Source of the DNA: Frondihabitans sp. PhB188
GTDB taxonomy: Bacteria; Actinomycetota; Actinomycetes; Actinomycetales; Microbacteriaceae
Direction of reading: 5' to 3'
Length of the DNA stretch: 64,000 nucleotides
Assembly (NCBI RefSeq): GCF_003752365.1
Contig: NZ_RJUO01000004.1
Location: 162,355-226,354 of the forward strand
Part shown: in pieces, positions 33,601-43,100 of the stretch
Layout: every line of letters starts with the position of its first letter
How positions within the stretch are numbered: position 1 is the stretch's first letter
Program-made: the position numbers and the translations under genes
The notes under the pieces: generated by a model
Database searches by the model: none
Seen by the model: the letters and a program-made list of their open reading frames with translations, nothing else
What the model was told of the DNA's origin: nothing

Positions 33601-34281
33601 TCAGACCGGGATCGCACCCGATCGCTGGACCGCCTGGAGGTGCGCCGTCGTGAGCTGCTGGTAGGTCTCGAAGGCGGCGATGACGGCCTCTCTGTCACGG
33701 GCCGTCGCGGCCGCGCGCAGCTGCTCGACGTAGTCGGCCGTGGCCTCCCACTGGAACTCGTCGAGGGCCGCCTGGATCATGAAGACGACGCGGGCGTTCA
33801 GCGTGGCCTCGAGCTGCGGCAGCAGAGGGTTGCCCGTGCGCGCGAGCGTGAAGCTCGTCATCGCGCCGATCCGGTTGACGGCCTCCGTGTCGTGCGCCGC
33901 CAGGTACGCGAGCGTCTGGTCGCACATCGCCGAGAACTCGCGGACGTCGTCGTCGGTGAACCGCGGGAACGCCCAGCGGGCGCTGAGCTCGTGGAAGCCG
34001 CCGAGCATCTGCACCGCGTGCTCGTACATCTCGAAGGTGGGGCGCACGATCCGCGTGTAGCGGTTCGCCTCCATCTCGACGAGGCCGTAGTCGACGAGCT
34101 TCGCGATCGCCTCGCGGATCGGCGTGCGCGAGACGCCGAGCCAGGAGACCAGCTCGTCGTCGTTGAGCCGCTCGCCCGCCTGAAGGGTGCCGTCCTGGAT
34201 CGCCGCGATCATCTTCTCGAAGACGACGTCTCGGAGCAGACGCCGGGGCGCCGGGTTGTCGGGTCCGTTCGGGACAGGCAT
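33601..34281 (-). CDS. GntR-family regulator, tandem paralogue 3
   Basis: A 226-residue GntR regulator and the first gene of the three-member array. The winged helix is conserved (RLLRDVVFEKMIAAIQDGTL, RLNDDELVSWLGVSRTPIRE, MEANRYTRIV). The ligand domain differs and contains AMTSFTLARTGNPLLPQLEA. GGTGAGG precedes the ATG. The region upstream (34300-34350) is AT-rich with GTATC and GATAC in inverted arrangement and GAGT/ACTC around it, likely promoter and operator. The ligand is unknown. Confidence 0.9.
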   Translation of the reverse strand: MPVPNGPDNPAPRRLLRDVVFEKMIAAIQDGTLQAGERLNDDELVSWLGVSRTPIREAIAKLVDYGLVEMEANRYTRIVRPTFEMYEHAVQMLGGFHELSARWAFPRFTDDDVREFSAMCDQTLAYLAAHDTEAVNRIGAMTSFTLARTGNPLLPQLEATLNARVVFMIQAALDEFQWEATADYVEQLRAAATARDREAVIAAFETYQQLTTAHLQAVQRSGAIPV

Positions 34282-34303
34282 TCCTCACCTTCCATGCGGC
34301 TGA

Positions 34304-34340
34304 ATGTATCGAGTATCTCAGACTCTAGGATACGCCGTAC
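34304..34340 (-). promoter_or_regulatory. promoter/operator region of the GntR array
   Basis: Upstream of the first GntR gene lies a short AT-rich stretch with GTATC and GATAC half-sites separated by 18 nt, enclosing GAGT ATCTCAG ACTC. GntR proteins usually bind such short inverted repeats and repress themselves. A TATCCT on the minus strand may be the -10. The assignment is inferred from position. Confidence 0.4.
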
Positions 34341-34389
34341 GGATTTGTCGAGCGGTCGGCGGCCTGGTCGATGACGTATCAGCGACCCG

Positions 34390-35379
34390 TCAGCGTCGCA
34401 CGTCGACGACGGTCCGCCCGCGGACCCGTCCGCGCAGGATCTCGCCCGCCAGGCCCGGCACCTCGCCCAGAGCGACCTCGTCGGTCAGTGAGTCGAGCAG
34501 GTCGAGGTCGAGGTCGACCGCGAGGCGCTCCCAGGCGGTCCGTCGGAGCGCCGCGGGTGCATCGACCGAGTTGATGCCGTGCAGGGAGACCCCGCGGAGG
34601 ATGAACGGCAGCACCGTCGTCGGCAGGTCGCTGCCCTGGGCTAGGCCGCACGCGGTGACAGCGCCGCCCCACTTCGTCTGCGCGAGAGCGTTCGCCAGAG
34701 TCGCGCTGCCGACGGAGTCGACGGCCCCGGCCCAGCGCGGCTTCTGCAGGGGCTTGCCGGCGTCCGAGAGCTCGGCGCGGTCGATCACGTCGGCGGCGCC
34801 GAGCGACCGGAGGAAGTCCGCCTGCTCGGGGCGCCCGGTCGAGGCGACGACGCGGTACCCGAGGCGGGCGAGGAGTGCGATGGACACGGATCCGACGCCG
34901 CCCGCGGATCCGGTGACGAGCACGTCGCCGTCGTCGGGCGCGACGTCGCGCTCGAGGCGCAGCACGCTGAGCATGGCGGTGAAGCCGGCCGTGCCGATGG
35001 CGGCGGCCCGGCGCGGGGTGATGTCCTCGGGCAGCTCGACCAGCGAGGCCGCGCTCACGTACGCCGTCTCGGCGTAGCCGCCGTGCCGGGTCTCGCCGAG
35101 ACCCGCGCCGTTCACGACCACGCTGTCGCCGGCGTTGAACCGCCCGGCCGCGTCGCCCTCGGCGACTGTCCCGACCACGTCGATCCCCGGCACGAGCGGC
35201 AGCCGTCGGGCCACGCCGCGATCGCCTGTGAGCGCCATCCCGTCTTTGAAGTTGAGGCTCGACCACTCGACGTCGACGGTCACCCCGTCGGCGTCCGGGG
35301 ATCCAGGGCGCAGGAACTCGGAGCCGACGTCCTGCACGGACGCCGACGCGGACTCGGTCACGACGACAGCTCGGGTCAT
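34390..35379 (-). CDS. YhdH/AcuI-type quinone/acrylyl-CoA reductase
   Basis: A 329-residue zinc-free medium-chain dehydrogenase/reductase. VEWSSLNFKDGMALTG and VPGIDVVGTV are characteristic of the YhdH/YhfP/AcuI group, and VLVTGSAGGVGSVSIALLARLGY is the NADPH-binding loop. AcuI enzymes reduce acrylyl-CoA to propionyl-CoA. GLAQGSDLPTTVLPFILRGVSLHGI is the conserved C-terminal substrate-loop segment. A TACGGT box ends 6 nt before the ATG. A copy of the dispersed 14-mer near the start encodes SEFLRP. Independent of the neighbouring pfk gene. Confidence 0.88.
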   Translation of the reverse strand: MTRAVVVTESASASVQDVGSEFLRPGSPDADGVTVDVEWSSLNFKDGMALTGDRGVARRLPLVPGIDVVGTVAEGDAAGRFNAGDSVVVNGAGLGETRHGGYAETAYVSAASLVELPEDITPRRAAAIGTAGFTAMLSVLRLERDVAPDDGDVLVTGSAGGVGSVSIALLARLGYRVVASTGRPEQADFLRSLGAADVIDRAELSDAGKPLQKPRWAGAVDSVGSATLANALAQTKWGGAVTACGLAQGSDLPTTVLPFILRGVSLHGINSVDAPAALRRTAWERLAVDLDLDLLDSLTDEVALGEVPGLAGEILRGRVRGRTVVDVRR

Positions 35380-35430
35380 GCCGCCACCGTACGCCCGGCC
35401 CCGTGGCGCTCCCGGGAGCGACCGCCTGCG

Positions 35431-36456
35431 CTACCCGAAGAGGATCGCCGCTTCGTCGTACCGGTTCTGCGGCACGACCTTGAGCGTGCCGAGCGCCTCC
35501 TCGAACGACACGTGCACGATGTCGGTGCCGCGCAGGGCCACCATCCGGCCCCAACGGCCCTCGACGACCGAGTCGCTGGCGGCCATGCCGAGGCGCGTCG
35601 CGAGCACGCGGTCGTAGGCGGACGGCGTGCCGCCGCGCTGGATGTGGCCCAGCGTCGTGGCGCGGGTCTCGATGCCGGTGAGCTCCTCGATGAGCGGAGC
35701 GAGGCGCTCGCCGATGCCGCCGAGGCGGGGTCGCCCGAAGGCGTCGAGGCCGCGCTCGGAGTGCGCGTCGTCGGACTCGTCGGGGACGAACCCCTCGGCC
35801 ACCACGACGAGCGGCGCGCGGCCGCGATCGTAGGCGGACCGGACCCATTCGGCGAGCTGCTCGACGCTCGTCTTCTGCTCGGGGATGAGGATCGCGTGCG
35901 CGCCGGCGGCCATGCCCGAGTGAAGGGCGATCCAGCCGACGTGGCGGCCCATGACCTCGGCGACCATGCAGCGGCTGTGCGACTCGCCGGTCGTTCGGAG
36001 GCGGTCCATCGCGTCGACGGCGATCTGGACGGCGGTGTCGAAGCCGAAGGTGTAGTCGGTGGCGCCGAGGTCGTTGTCGACCGTCTTGGGAACGCCGACG
36101 ATCTTGAGGCCGGCGTCGGTGAGGCGCTTGGCGGCGGCCAGGGTGCCCTCGCCGCCGATCGCGATCACGGCGTCGATGCCGCGGCGCTCGAGGTTCTCGG
36201 TGATGCGGTCGACGCCGCCGTTGCCCTCGAAGGGGTTCGTGCGGCTGGTGCCGAGGATCGTGCCGCCCTGCTTGGCGATGCCCTGGATCTCCTTGCGGCC
36301 GAGCGGGACCATGTCGCCCTCGACGACGCCGCGCCAGCCGTCGCGGAAGCCCACGAACTCCTGGCCGTGGATCTGCATGCCCTTGAGGACGGCGCCGCGG
36401 ATGACCGCGTTCAGGCCGGGGCAGTCGCCGCCGCTCGTGAGGATTCCGATTCGCAT
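35431..36456 (-). CDS. pfkA: 6-phosphofructokinase
   Basis: A 341-residue PFK of the actinobacterial mixed-substrate clade. SGGDCPGLNAVIRG binds the phosphate donor, IGGEGTL gives Gly at the position that selects ATP, PKTVDNDLGATDYTFGFDTA contains the catalytic Asp, and MGRHVGWIALHSGMAAGA and HIQRGGTPSAYDR are conserved. PKTVDND rather than GTIDND is typical of this clade. Two adjacent ATGs exist (36459 and 36456); the second was used. It converts fructose 6-phosphate to the 1,6-bisphosphate in glycolysis. Divergent from the DUF4190-like gene. Confidence 0.95.
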   Translation of the reverse strand: MRIGILTSGGDCPGLNAVIRGAVLKGMQIHGQEFVGFRDGWRGVVEGDMVPLGRKEIQGIAKQGGTILGTSRTNPFEGNGGVDRITENLERRGIDAVIAIGGEGTLAAAKRLTDAGLKIVGVPKTVDNDLGATDYTFGFDTAVQIAVDAMDRLRTTGESHSRCMVAEVMGRHVGWIALHSGMAAGAHAILIPEQKTSVEQLAEWVRSAYDRGRAPLVVVAEGFVPDESDDAHSERGLDAFGRPRLGGIGERLAPLIEELTGIETRATTLGHIQRGGTPSAYDRVLATRLGMAASDSVVEGRWGRMVALRGTDIVHVSFEEALGTLKVVPQNRYDEAAILFG

Positions 36457-36558
36457 CATTGCTCTCCGTGCTCGCGCGGTCGGGAGTGGGGGCCGCGGTG
36501 GCTCCATCATGGCGCACACACGCTCATCGTGGAGCCGGGGCGTATTAGGGTCGAGTCG

Positions 36559-37173
36559 ATGTCAACTCCCAGTGGCGACGACCCGCGGTACGCGCGCTTC
36601 CGGCGCGGCGCGAGCACCCCGTCGGCGTCCGCCGCGCCCCCTCCCGCCCCGCCGCAGTACGCCGGGCCCGAGGCCGGGTCGCCGTACGCGCCGCCGCCGC
36701 TCGCGAAGCCCGACGCCGCCGCGGGAGCGGCGGGTGCCCCGGCGACGCTGTGGGGGCCGCCCGGCGAGCCGGAGACGACGGTGGCCGGCCGAGTTCCTGC
36801 GCCCGATCAGCTCTTCGCCGCCGAGCTCGGCGGCGCGCAGGCCCAGCCCCTCTACGAGACGCCGTCGTACGACTGGCTCCCGGTCGACGCCGATCCCGGC
36901 CGCGGCTCGGGCATCGCGTCGATCGCCGTGGGCATCTTCGTCGGCATCGTCGGGCTCTTCATCGGCATCCACTCGCTGCGCAAGTCGCGCTCCGTCGGCC
37001 TCGCCGGCACGGTCGGCATCGTCGGGATCGTGGTCTCGTCGCTGAGCATGATCCTGTTCGGGGCCTACGTCGGCTCGTGGATCAAATACGAGGCCGACCT
37101 CGCGTCGCAGTGCGCGCAGGTCGGCCCCGGTCAGTACTTCACGTCGTCGGGCGACGTCGTCACCTGCAGCTAG
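36559..37173 (+). CDS. DUF4190-like membrane protein with Pro-rich N terminus
   Basis: A 204-residue protein. Residues 1-110 are Pro/Ala-rich and probably disordered. Two membrane spans follow (about 115-135 and 145-170), separated by IHSLRKSRSVGLAG, the pattern seen in DUF4190 proteins. The C-terminal tail (about 175-204) has two cysteines and may face outside. A TAGGGT box ends 7 nt before the ATG. The 14-mer GAGTTCCTGCGCCC lies at 36791-36804, here read as VPAP. It converges on the flavin-binding gene with a 4-nt overlap. The function is unknown. Confidence 0.75.
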   Translation: MSTPSGDDPRYARFRRGASTPSASAAPPPAPPQYAGPEAGSPYAPPPLAKPDAAAGAAGAPATLWGPPGEPETTVAGRVPAPDQLFAAELGGAQAQPLYETPSYDWLPVDADPGRGSGIASIAVGIFVGIVGLFIGIHSLRKSRSVGLAGTVGIVGIVVSSLSMILFGAYVGSWIKYEADLASQCAQVGPGQYFTSSGDVVTCS

Positions 37174-37658
37174 AGCTGGATGGTGGCGTTCTCGCCGACG
37201 TTCTCGGGGTGGCCGCCGGTCGCCGCCGCCTTCGCGTACTTCAGCAGCGTGATCGCCTTGGGCTCCGTGCTGGTCCACGACTCGACCGTGTGGGCCTCGA
37301 CCTCGAGCAGGGCGACCTGAGGGTCGTCGCGGCCCTGGTCGAACCAGGCCTCGGCGCCGGTGTTCCAGAGCTCGTCGATCTTCGCGGCGTCGGTGGTGAG
37401 CGACGCCGTACCCGAGATCGACAGCCAGCCCTTCGAGGTGTCGACGCCGACGTTGACCTGCGGGTTCGACTCGATGTCGTGGACCTTGTGGCTGTCTTTC
37501 TGCACGAAGAACCACACGGAGCCGGCGAAGTCCTGGTCGACGAGCGCCAGCGGACGGCAGACGAGGTGGCCCGCCTCGTCGACGGTGGTCAGCAGGCCGA
37601 TCCGCGCCTTGTCGAGCACATCGGCGACGGTCTTGATCTCTTCAGCTGTAGCAGTCAT
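37170..37658 (-). CDS. pyridoxamine 5'-phosphate oxidase-like / general stress protein 26 family
   Basis: A 162-residue split-barrel flavin- or F420-binding protein related to general stress protein 26. DVLDKARIGLLTTVDEAGHLVCRPLA is the first strand pair, WFFVQKDSHKVHDIESNPQVNV the second, and GWLSISGTASLTTDAAKIDELW the third. The C terminus WTSTEPKAITLLKYAKAA is typical. The ATG at 37658 has a TAGCGT box 7 nt upstream; an in-frame GTG at 37667 lies closer to the box and is less likely. The substrate is unknown. Confidence 0.87.
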   Translation of the reverse strand: MTATAEEIKTVADVLDKARIGLLTTVDEAGHLVCRPLALVDQDFAGSVWFFVQKDSHKVHDIESNPQVNVGVDTSKGWLSISGTASLTTDAAKIDELWNTGAEAWFDQGRDDPQVALLEVEAHTVESWTSTEPKAITLLKYAKAAATGGHPENVGENATIQL

Positions 37659-37668
37659 GGATCGCACG

Positions 37669-38544
37669 CTACGCCGCGGACGCGTGCTCCTCGCACAGGG
37701 GATTCCGAGGCGTGCACGCGTCGCAGACGACCAGGCGCTGCCGGCACGACGGGTCGGCGCAGTTCTGCAGGTGCGACGTCGTCTCGCCGCAGACGGCGCA
37801 GGTGCTCAGGATCGCCGTGTGGTCAGAGAACCGCACCTCTTCGCGGCCGTCGAAGACGTACAGCGGCCCCTCCCACAGTCCGTCGTCGCCGAAGCGCTCG
37901 CCGTAGCGGACGATGCCTCCGTCGAGCTGGTACACCTCCTGGAAGCCGCGGTCGACCATCAGCGAGGAGAGGACCTCACAGCGGACGCCGCCGGTGCAGT
38001 AGGTGACGACGGGCTTGTCTTTGAGGTGGTCGTAGCGGCCCGACTCAAGCTCGGCGACGAACTCGCGGGTGTTCTGCACGTCGGGCACGACCGCGCCCTT
38101 GAAGCGGCCGATCCTCGCCTCGAACTCGTTGCGGCCGTCGAAGAACGTCACGTCTCTGCGCGCCACCAGCTCGTGCAGCGCGTCGGGGTCGAGACGCGTG
38201 CCGCCGCCGACGACCCCGTGCTTGTCGACCCGGAGCTCGCCGGGCGCGCCGAAGCTGACGATCTCGTCGCGCACCTTGACGCTGAGCTTCGGGAAGTCGG
38301 AGCCTCGGCCCTCGCCCCACTTGACGTCCATGTCGCGGAAGGCCGGGTACTCGCGGGTCGTGCGGAGGTAGCGCTTCACATCCGGCAGGTCGCCGCCGAC
38401 GGTGCCGTTGAGGCCGTCCTTCGAGATGACGATGCGGCCGGTCAGCCCCAGCGACTCGCAGAGGTCGCGCTGCCACAGCCGGATCGCGTCGGGGTCGGGC
38501 AGCGGCGTGAACACGTAGTAGAGCAGGATCTTGGGGGTCGCCAC
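37669..38544 (-). CDS. trhO: tRNA uridine(34) hydroxylase (rhodanese-related TrhO)
   Basis: A 291-residue TrhO/YceA, which makes 5-hydroxyuridine at tRNA position 34 using oxygen. The N-terminal acylphosphatase-like domain includes [14 protein letters not shown] and [16 protein letters not shown]. The rhodanese domain has the active-site loop YCTGGVRCE. The C-terminal zinc-type cysteine cluster is [19 protein letters not shown] followed by CDAC and C. The start is GTG 38544; TACCAT ends 6 nt upstream. Divergent from the glycosylase gene with a 39-nt spacer. Confidence 0.93.
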   Translation of the reverse strand: MATPKILLYYVFTPLPDPDAIRLWQRDLCESLGLTGRIVISKDGLNGTVGGDLPDVKRYLRTTREYPAFRDMDVKWGEGRGSDFPKLSVKVRDEIVSFGAPGELRVDKHGVVGGGTRLDPDALHELVARRDVTFFDGRNEFEARIGRFKGAVVPDVQNTREFVAELESGRYDHLKDKPVVTYCTGGVRCEVLSSLMVDRGFQEVYQLDGGIVRYGERFGDDGLWEGPLYVFDGREEVRFSDHTAILSTCAVCGETTSHLQNCADPSCRQRLVVCDACTPRNPLCEEHASAA

Positions 38545-38583
38545 CCGAGCATGGTAGTCGGTGGCTGCGGTTAGCCTTCTGGC

Positions 38584-39606
38584 ATGTCGATCGCCGCTCA
38601 GCCCGCCTCCTCGGACGCAGCGGTGCCGAGTGGGGCTGTGCCGAGTGGGGCGGTGCCGAGTGGGTCTGTGCCGCTTACGTCTGTGGCGGCCGGTCCGGCG
38701 ATCTCGACCGTGTACCGTCCCGAGTCGGTCGTGTCGGTGCTGCCGACTCTGCGCCCGCTGATGCGCGGCATCGGCGACCCGGCGTTCCGCGTCGTGGGCG
38801 ATTCCGTGTGGAGGGGCGTCCGCACCCCCGTGGGCCCCGCCACCGTGTGCCTGTCGGGCGGCCGAGACGGCGTGCGCGCGACGGCCTGGGGGCCGGGCGC
38901 CGAGTGGGCGATCGACGGCATCCCCGAGCTGATGGGCCGCGGCGACGACTGGTCGGGCCTCGACGTGTCGGGCACCGAGCTGCTGCGCGAGGCGCGGAGG
39001 CGCAACCCCGGGCTGAGGCTCACCCGCACCAACCAGGTCGTGCAGATGCTCGTGCCCGCCGTGCTCGAGCAGAAGGTGACGAGCCGCGAGGCGTGGCGCG
39101 CCTGGCGCACGCTGGTCCGCGCCCACGGGACGACCGCGCCCGGTCCGGCGCCCGACGGGCTCGTCGTGCCGCCCGACGCCGCCACCTGGGCGCGCATCCC
39201 GAGCTGGGAGTGGCACCGGGCCGGCGTCGGGCCGCAGCGATCGGCCACCGTCATGCGCGTGTGCGCCGTGGCGGCCGGCCTCGAGCGCACCCTCGCGCTC
39301 GGCCGGGGCGGCGACGAGATCCAGCGCCGCCTGCGCTCGGTCGTCGGGGTCGGCGTGTGGACCGCCGCCGAGACCAGCCAGCGCGCGCACGGCGACGCCG
39401 ACTCGCCCAGCGTGGGCGACTACCACCTGCCGGCGCTCGTCGGCTGGGCCCTGATCGGCAAGCCCGTCGACGACGACGGGATGCTCGAGCTGCTGGAGCC
39501 GTGGCGCGGCAATCGGGAGCGCGTCATGCGCCTGATCGGTGTCAGCGGCTTCAGCAAGCCGAAGTTCGGACCCAGAATGACGATCCAGGACCACCGAGAC
39601 CACTGA
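38584..39606 (+). CDS. AlkA-like DNA-3-methyladenine glycosylase with repeat-encoded N-terminal tail
   Basis: A 340-residue HhH-GPD glycosylase, predicted to excise alkylated purines. The helix-hairpin-helix is [14 protein letters not shown], and the catalytic Asp is D279 in [31 protein letters not shown] is the conserved core helix. Residues about 13-28 are VPSGA repeats from a 15-bp tandem repeat (38622-38681) and are probably disordered. TAGCCT ends 6 nt before the ATG. Six nt separate its end from the convergent MarR gene. Confidence 0.87.
   Translation: MSIAAQPASSDAAVPSGAVPSGAVPSGSVPLTSVAAGPAISTVYRPESVVSVLPTLRPLMRGIGDPAFRVVGDSVWRGVRTPVGPATVCLSGGRDGVRATAWGPGAEWAIDGIPELMGRGDDWSGLDVSGTELLREARRRNPGLRLTRTNQVVQMLVPAVLEQKVTSREAWRAWRTLVRAHGTTAPGPAPDGLVVPPDAATWARIPSWEWHRAGVGPQRSATVMRVCAVAAGLERTLALGRGGDEIQRRLRSVVGVGVWTAAETSQRAHGDADSPSVGDYHLPALVGWALIGKPVDDDGMLELLEPWRGNRERVMRLIGVSGFSKPKFGPRMTIQDHRDH
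38622..38681 (+). repeat. 15-bp coding tandem repeat, four copies
   Basis: Four units of about GTGCCGAGTGGGGCT (the last diverged to GTGCCGCTTACGTCT) lie near the 5' end of the glycosylase gene and encode [20 protein letters not shown]. The encoded pentapeptide resembles the VPTGS tail of the HAD hydrolase at 7.7 kb, but the DNA units are different. Confidence 0.9.
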
Positions 39607-39612
39607 CGCGCG

Positions 39613-40071
39613 TCAGGGGCGGGCGTCTTCGCCGATCGCCTCGACGACGCGCTTCGAGAACTCCTGCAGCAGCGGCGCCGAGTCGCCGAGCACGTCGACG
39701 AAGTACGTCCGGATCGCCTCGTTGTGCCCGCGGCTCGCCTCGAGCATCGCGCGCCGGCCGTCCGGCGTCAGCTCCACCCAGGTGCCGCGGCCGTCCTGAT
39801 CGCAGTCGCTGCGGCGCACGAGGCCGCGCTTCTCCATGCGCGTCACCTGGTGGCTGACGCGACTCTTCTCCCAGCCGATCTGCTCGGCGATGTCGCGCAC
39901 GCGGAGACGTCGATCGCTCGATCGGCCGAGCCCCGCGAGGATCTCGTACTCCGGCGCCGACACGCCCGAGCCCTCGTGCAGACGGAGCTCGAGGGCGCGG
40001 TCGAGCCGTCGGCGCATCACGTAGAAGGCATCCCAGACGGCCCAGTCGTCTTCCGTCAGCTCGTCGGCCAT
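39613..40071 (-). CDS. MarR-family transcriptional regulator
   Basis: A 152-residue winged-helix regulator. The recognition region is LRVRDIAEQIGWEKSRVSHQ, followed by the wing KRGLVRRSDCDQDGRGTWVELTPDG with the conserved Asp-Arg type turn. The N- and C-terminal helices form the dimer interface. It starts 41 nt from the divergent putA gene, and the two -10 boxes (TACACT for this gene, TATCCT for putA) lie inside that spacer, so it could control putA; no clear palindrome was seen. TACACT ends 6 nt before the ATG. Confidence 0.92.
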   Translation of the reverse strand: MADELTEDDWAVWDAFYVMRRRLDRALELRLHEGSGVSAPEYEILAGLGRSSDRRLRVRDIAEQIGWEKSRVSHQVTRMEKRGLVRRSDCDQDGRGTWVELTPDGRRAMLEASRGHNEAIRTYFVDVLGDSAPLLQEFSKRVVEAIGEDARP

Positions 40072-40112
40072 TCGCCCAGTGTAGGGAGGGGTGCGCGGCA
40101 TATCCTCGAAGC

Positions 40113-43100
40113 ATGTCCGACCCCCTCCCCGCAGACCTCGCGACCGAGACTGTCGAGACGGTGCGCCGGTGGCTCGACGAGTCGGCCGGGGCCAAGGTCT
40201 CGCCGGCGGCGGCCCGCCTGGCCGGGGTCCTGCGCGACCCCGAGGGCCTCGCCTTCACGCTCGGCTTCGTCGACCGCGTGGTGCGGCCGGAGGACATCCG
40301 GGTGGCGGGGCGCAGCCTGGAGGAGCTCAGTCACGGGATCCCCAAGTTCCTGCCCTGGTATCTGCGATCGGCCATCGCGGCGGGCGGGAGCCTCGCGCCG
40401 GGAGCGCCGTGGCCGACGGTGCCGATGGCGCGCCGGGCGCTGCGCCGCATGGTCGAGCACCTGATCGTCGACGCGACCCCCGCCAAGCTCGGCGCGAGCC
40501 TGGCGAAGCTGCGGGCCGACGGATCGCGCCTCAACCTGAACCTGCTCGGGGAGGCGGTGCTGGGCGACGCCGAGTCGGATCGCCGTCTCGCCGGCACCCG
40601 CCAGCTGCTGTCGCGCGACGACGTCGACTACGTGTCGATCAAGGTCAGCGCCGTGGCCAGCCAGCTCTCGCTCTGGGGCTTCGAGGAGACGAGCGACCGT
40701 CTGGTCGAGCGCCTGCGTCCGCTGTACGAGCTGGCGGCGTCGAGCGCCGGGACGAAGTTCATCAACCTCGACATGGAGGAGTACCACGACCTCGATCTGA
40801 CCATCGACGTGTTCACGAGGATCCTCGACGACCCCGAGATGCTCGAGCTCGAGGCGGGGATCGTGCTGCAGGCCTACCTGCCCGACTCGATGGGGGCGCT
40901 CCAGCTGCTGACCGAGTGGTCGCGGGCGCGAGTGCTGCGCGGTGGTGCGCCGATCAAGATCCGCATCGTCAAGGGCGCCAACCTCGCGATGGAACGCGTC
41001 GACGCCGCCCTGCACGGCTGGCCGCTCGCGACCTGGGGGTCGAAGATCGAGACCGACACGAACTACAAGCGGCTGCTGGGCTGGGCGCTGACGCCCGACA
41101 ACGCCTCCGTGGTCAAGATCGGCATCGCCGGCCACAACCTCTTCGACGTCGCCTACGCGTGGAACCTCGCGAAGCGACGCATGATCACCAACCGCGTCGA
41201 CTTCGAGATGCTGCTCGGCATGGCCACCGCGCAGGCGGCCGTCGTGCGCGCCGACGTCGGCCAGCTCCTGCTCTACACGCCTGTCGTGCACCCCCGCGAG
41301 TTCGACTCCGCGATCAGCTACCTCGTGCGCCGTCTCGAGGAGAACTCGTCGAGCGAGAACTTCCTGTCGGGCGCCTTCGAGCTCGCCGACGACCCCGAGG
41401 TGTTCGACCGCGAGAAGGAGCGGTTCCTCGCCTCGGTCGCCGCGCTCGACGACCGCACGCCGCGGCCCAACCGCCGGCAGGACAGATCGCGCCGCCTGTC
41501 GTCGGCCCCGGTCACCAGCGACTTCGGCAACGAGCCCGACACCGACCCGGCCATCGAGGCCAACCGGGCGTGGGGCCGCAAGATCCTGACGCGCGCCGCG
41601 ACCAGCCATCTCGGCGTCGAGACGATCGATGAGGCCCTCGTCGACGATGCCGGTGCCCTCGAGGGCACCGTGGCCGCCGTCGTCCAGGCGGGCGTGAAGT
41701 GGGGCCGCGAGGACCCCGCCACCCGCGCCGAGCTTCTCGACCTCGTCGGCATCGCGCTCGCCGTGCACCGCGGCGAGCTGATCGAGGTCATGGCGTCCGA
41801 GACCGGCAAGACCATCGCCGAGGGCGACCCCGAGGTCAGCGAGGCGATCGACTTCGCCCACTACTACGCCGACCAGGCGCGCGAGCTGGCACGCGTGGAG
41901 GGCGCCGAGCCGGTGCCCCCGCGCCTGACGGTCGTCGCCCCGCCGTGGAACTTCCCCGTCTCCATCCCCGTCGGGGGAGTGCTCGGCGCGCTCGCGGCGG
42001 GCAGCGGCGTCATCCTGAAGCCGGCGCCCCAGGCACGCCGCACGGCCGCGGTCGTCGCCGAGATCCTCTGGAAGGCGGGTGTGCCGAAGTCGCTGCTCGC
42101 CCTCGTCGACCTCGACGAGCAGCACCTCGGCCGGTCGCTCATCGCCCACCCGGCCGTCGACCGCGTCGTGCTGACCGGCGCGTTCGAGACGGCCCGGGCC
42201 TTCCGCTCCTGGCGCCCCGACCTCCCGCTCTTCGCCGAGACGAGCGGCAAGAACGCCATCGTCGTCACGCCGAGCGCCGACCTCGACCTGGCCGTCGCCG
42301 ACATCGTCGCCAGCGCCTTCGGGCATGCCGGGCAGAAGTGCTCGGCGGCGTCGCTCGTCATCGCCGTCGGCTCGGTGGGCGAGAGCGAGCGGTTCACGCG
42401 CCAGCTCGTCGACGCCGCGGCCAGCATGAAGGTCGGCTACCCCGACGTGCCGACGACGCGCATGGGCCCGCTCATCGACCCGCCCGGGGGCAGGCTCGAG
42501 CGCGGCCTCCGCTCGCTGGGCGACGGCGAGAGCTGGCTGCTGAAGCCCGAGCCGGCCGACGACACCGACGTTCTCTGGAAGCCCGGCATCCGTGCGGGCG
42601 TGCAGCCCGGCTCCGAGTTCCACCTCACCGAGTACTTCGGCCCGGTGCTCGGCATCATGCACGCCGAGACGCTCGAGCAGGCCATCGAGTGGCAGAACGC
42701 GGTCGACTACGGCCTGACGGCGGGTCTCCACTCGCTCGACCCCGACGAGATCGCCCTGTGGTCGTCGCGGGTCGAGGCCGGCAACCTCTACGTGAACCGC
42801 ACGACGACGGGTGCGGTAGTGCGGCGCCAGCCGTTCGGCGGCTGGAAGCGCTCGACCGTCGGCACCGGCACCAAGGCCGGCGGCCCGAACTACGTCACGA
42901 CGCTCTCGGGCTGGCGCCGCTCCACCCGCGAGCCCGTCGCGTCGCTCAGCCTCGAAGGGGTTCCCGAGGTCGGGGTCCGCCTGATCGAGGCGACCCGAGG
43001 CGTGCTGTCGTTCGAGGAGTTCGACTTCGTCCGTGCCGGCAGCGCCTCCGATCTGCGCGCCTGGCTCGACCTCTACGCGCGGTCGACCGACGTCTCGGGC

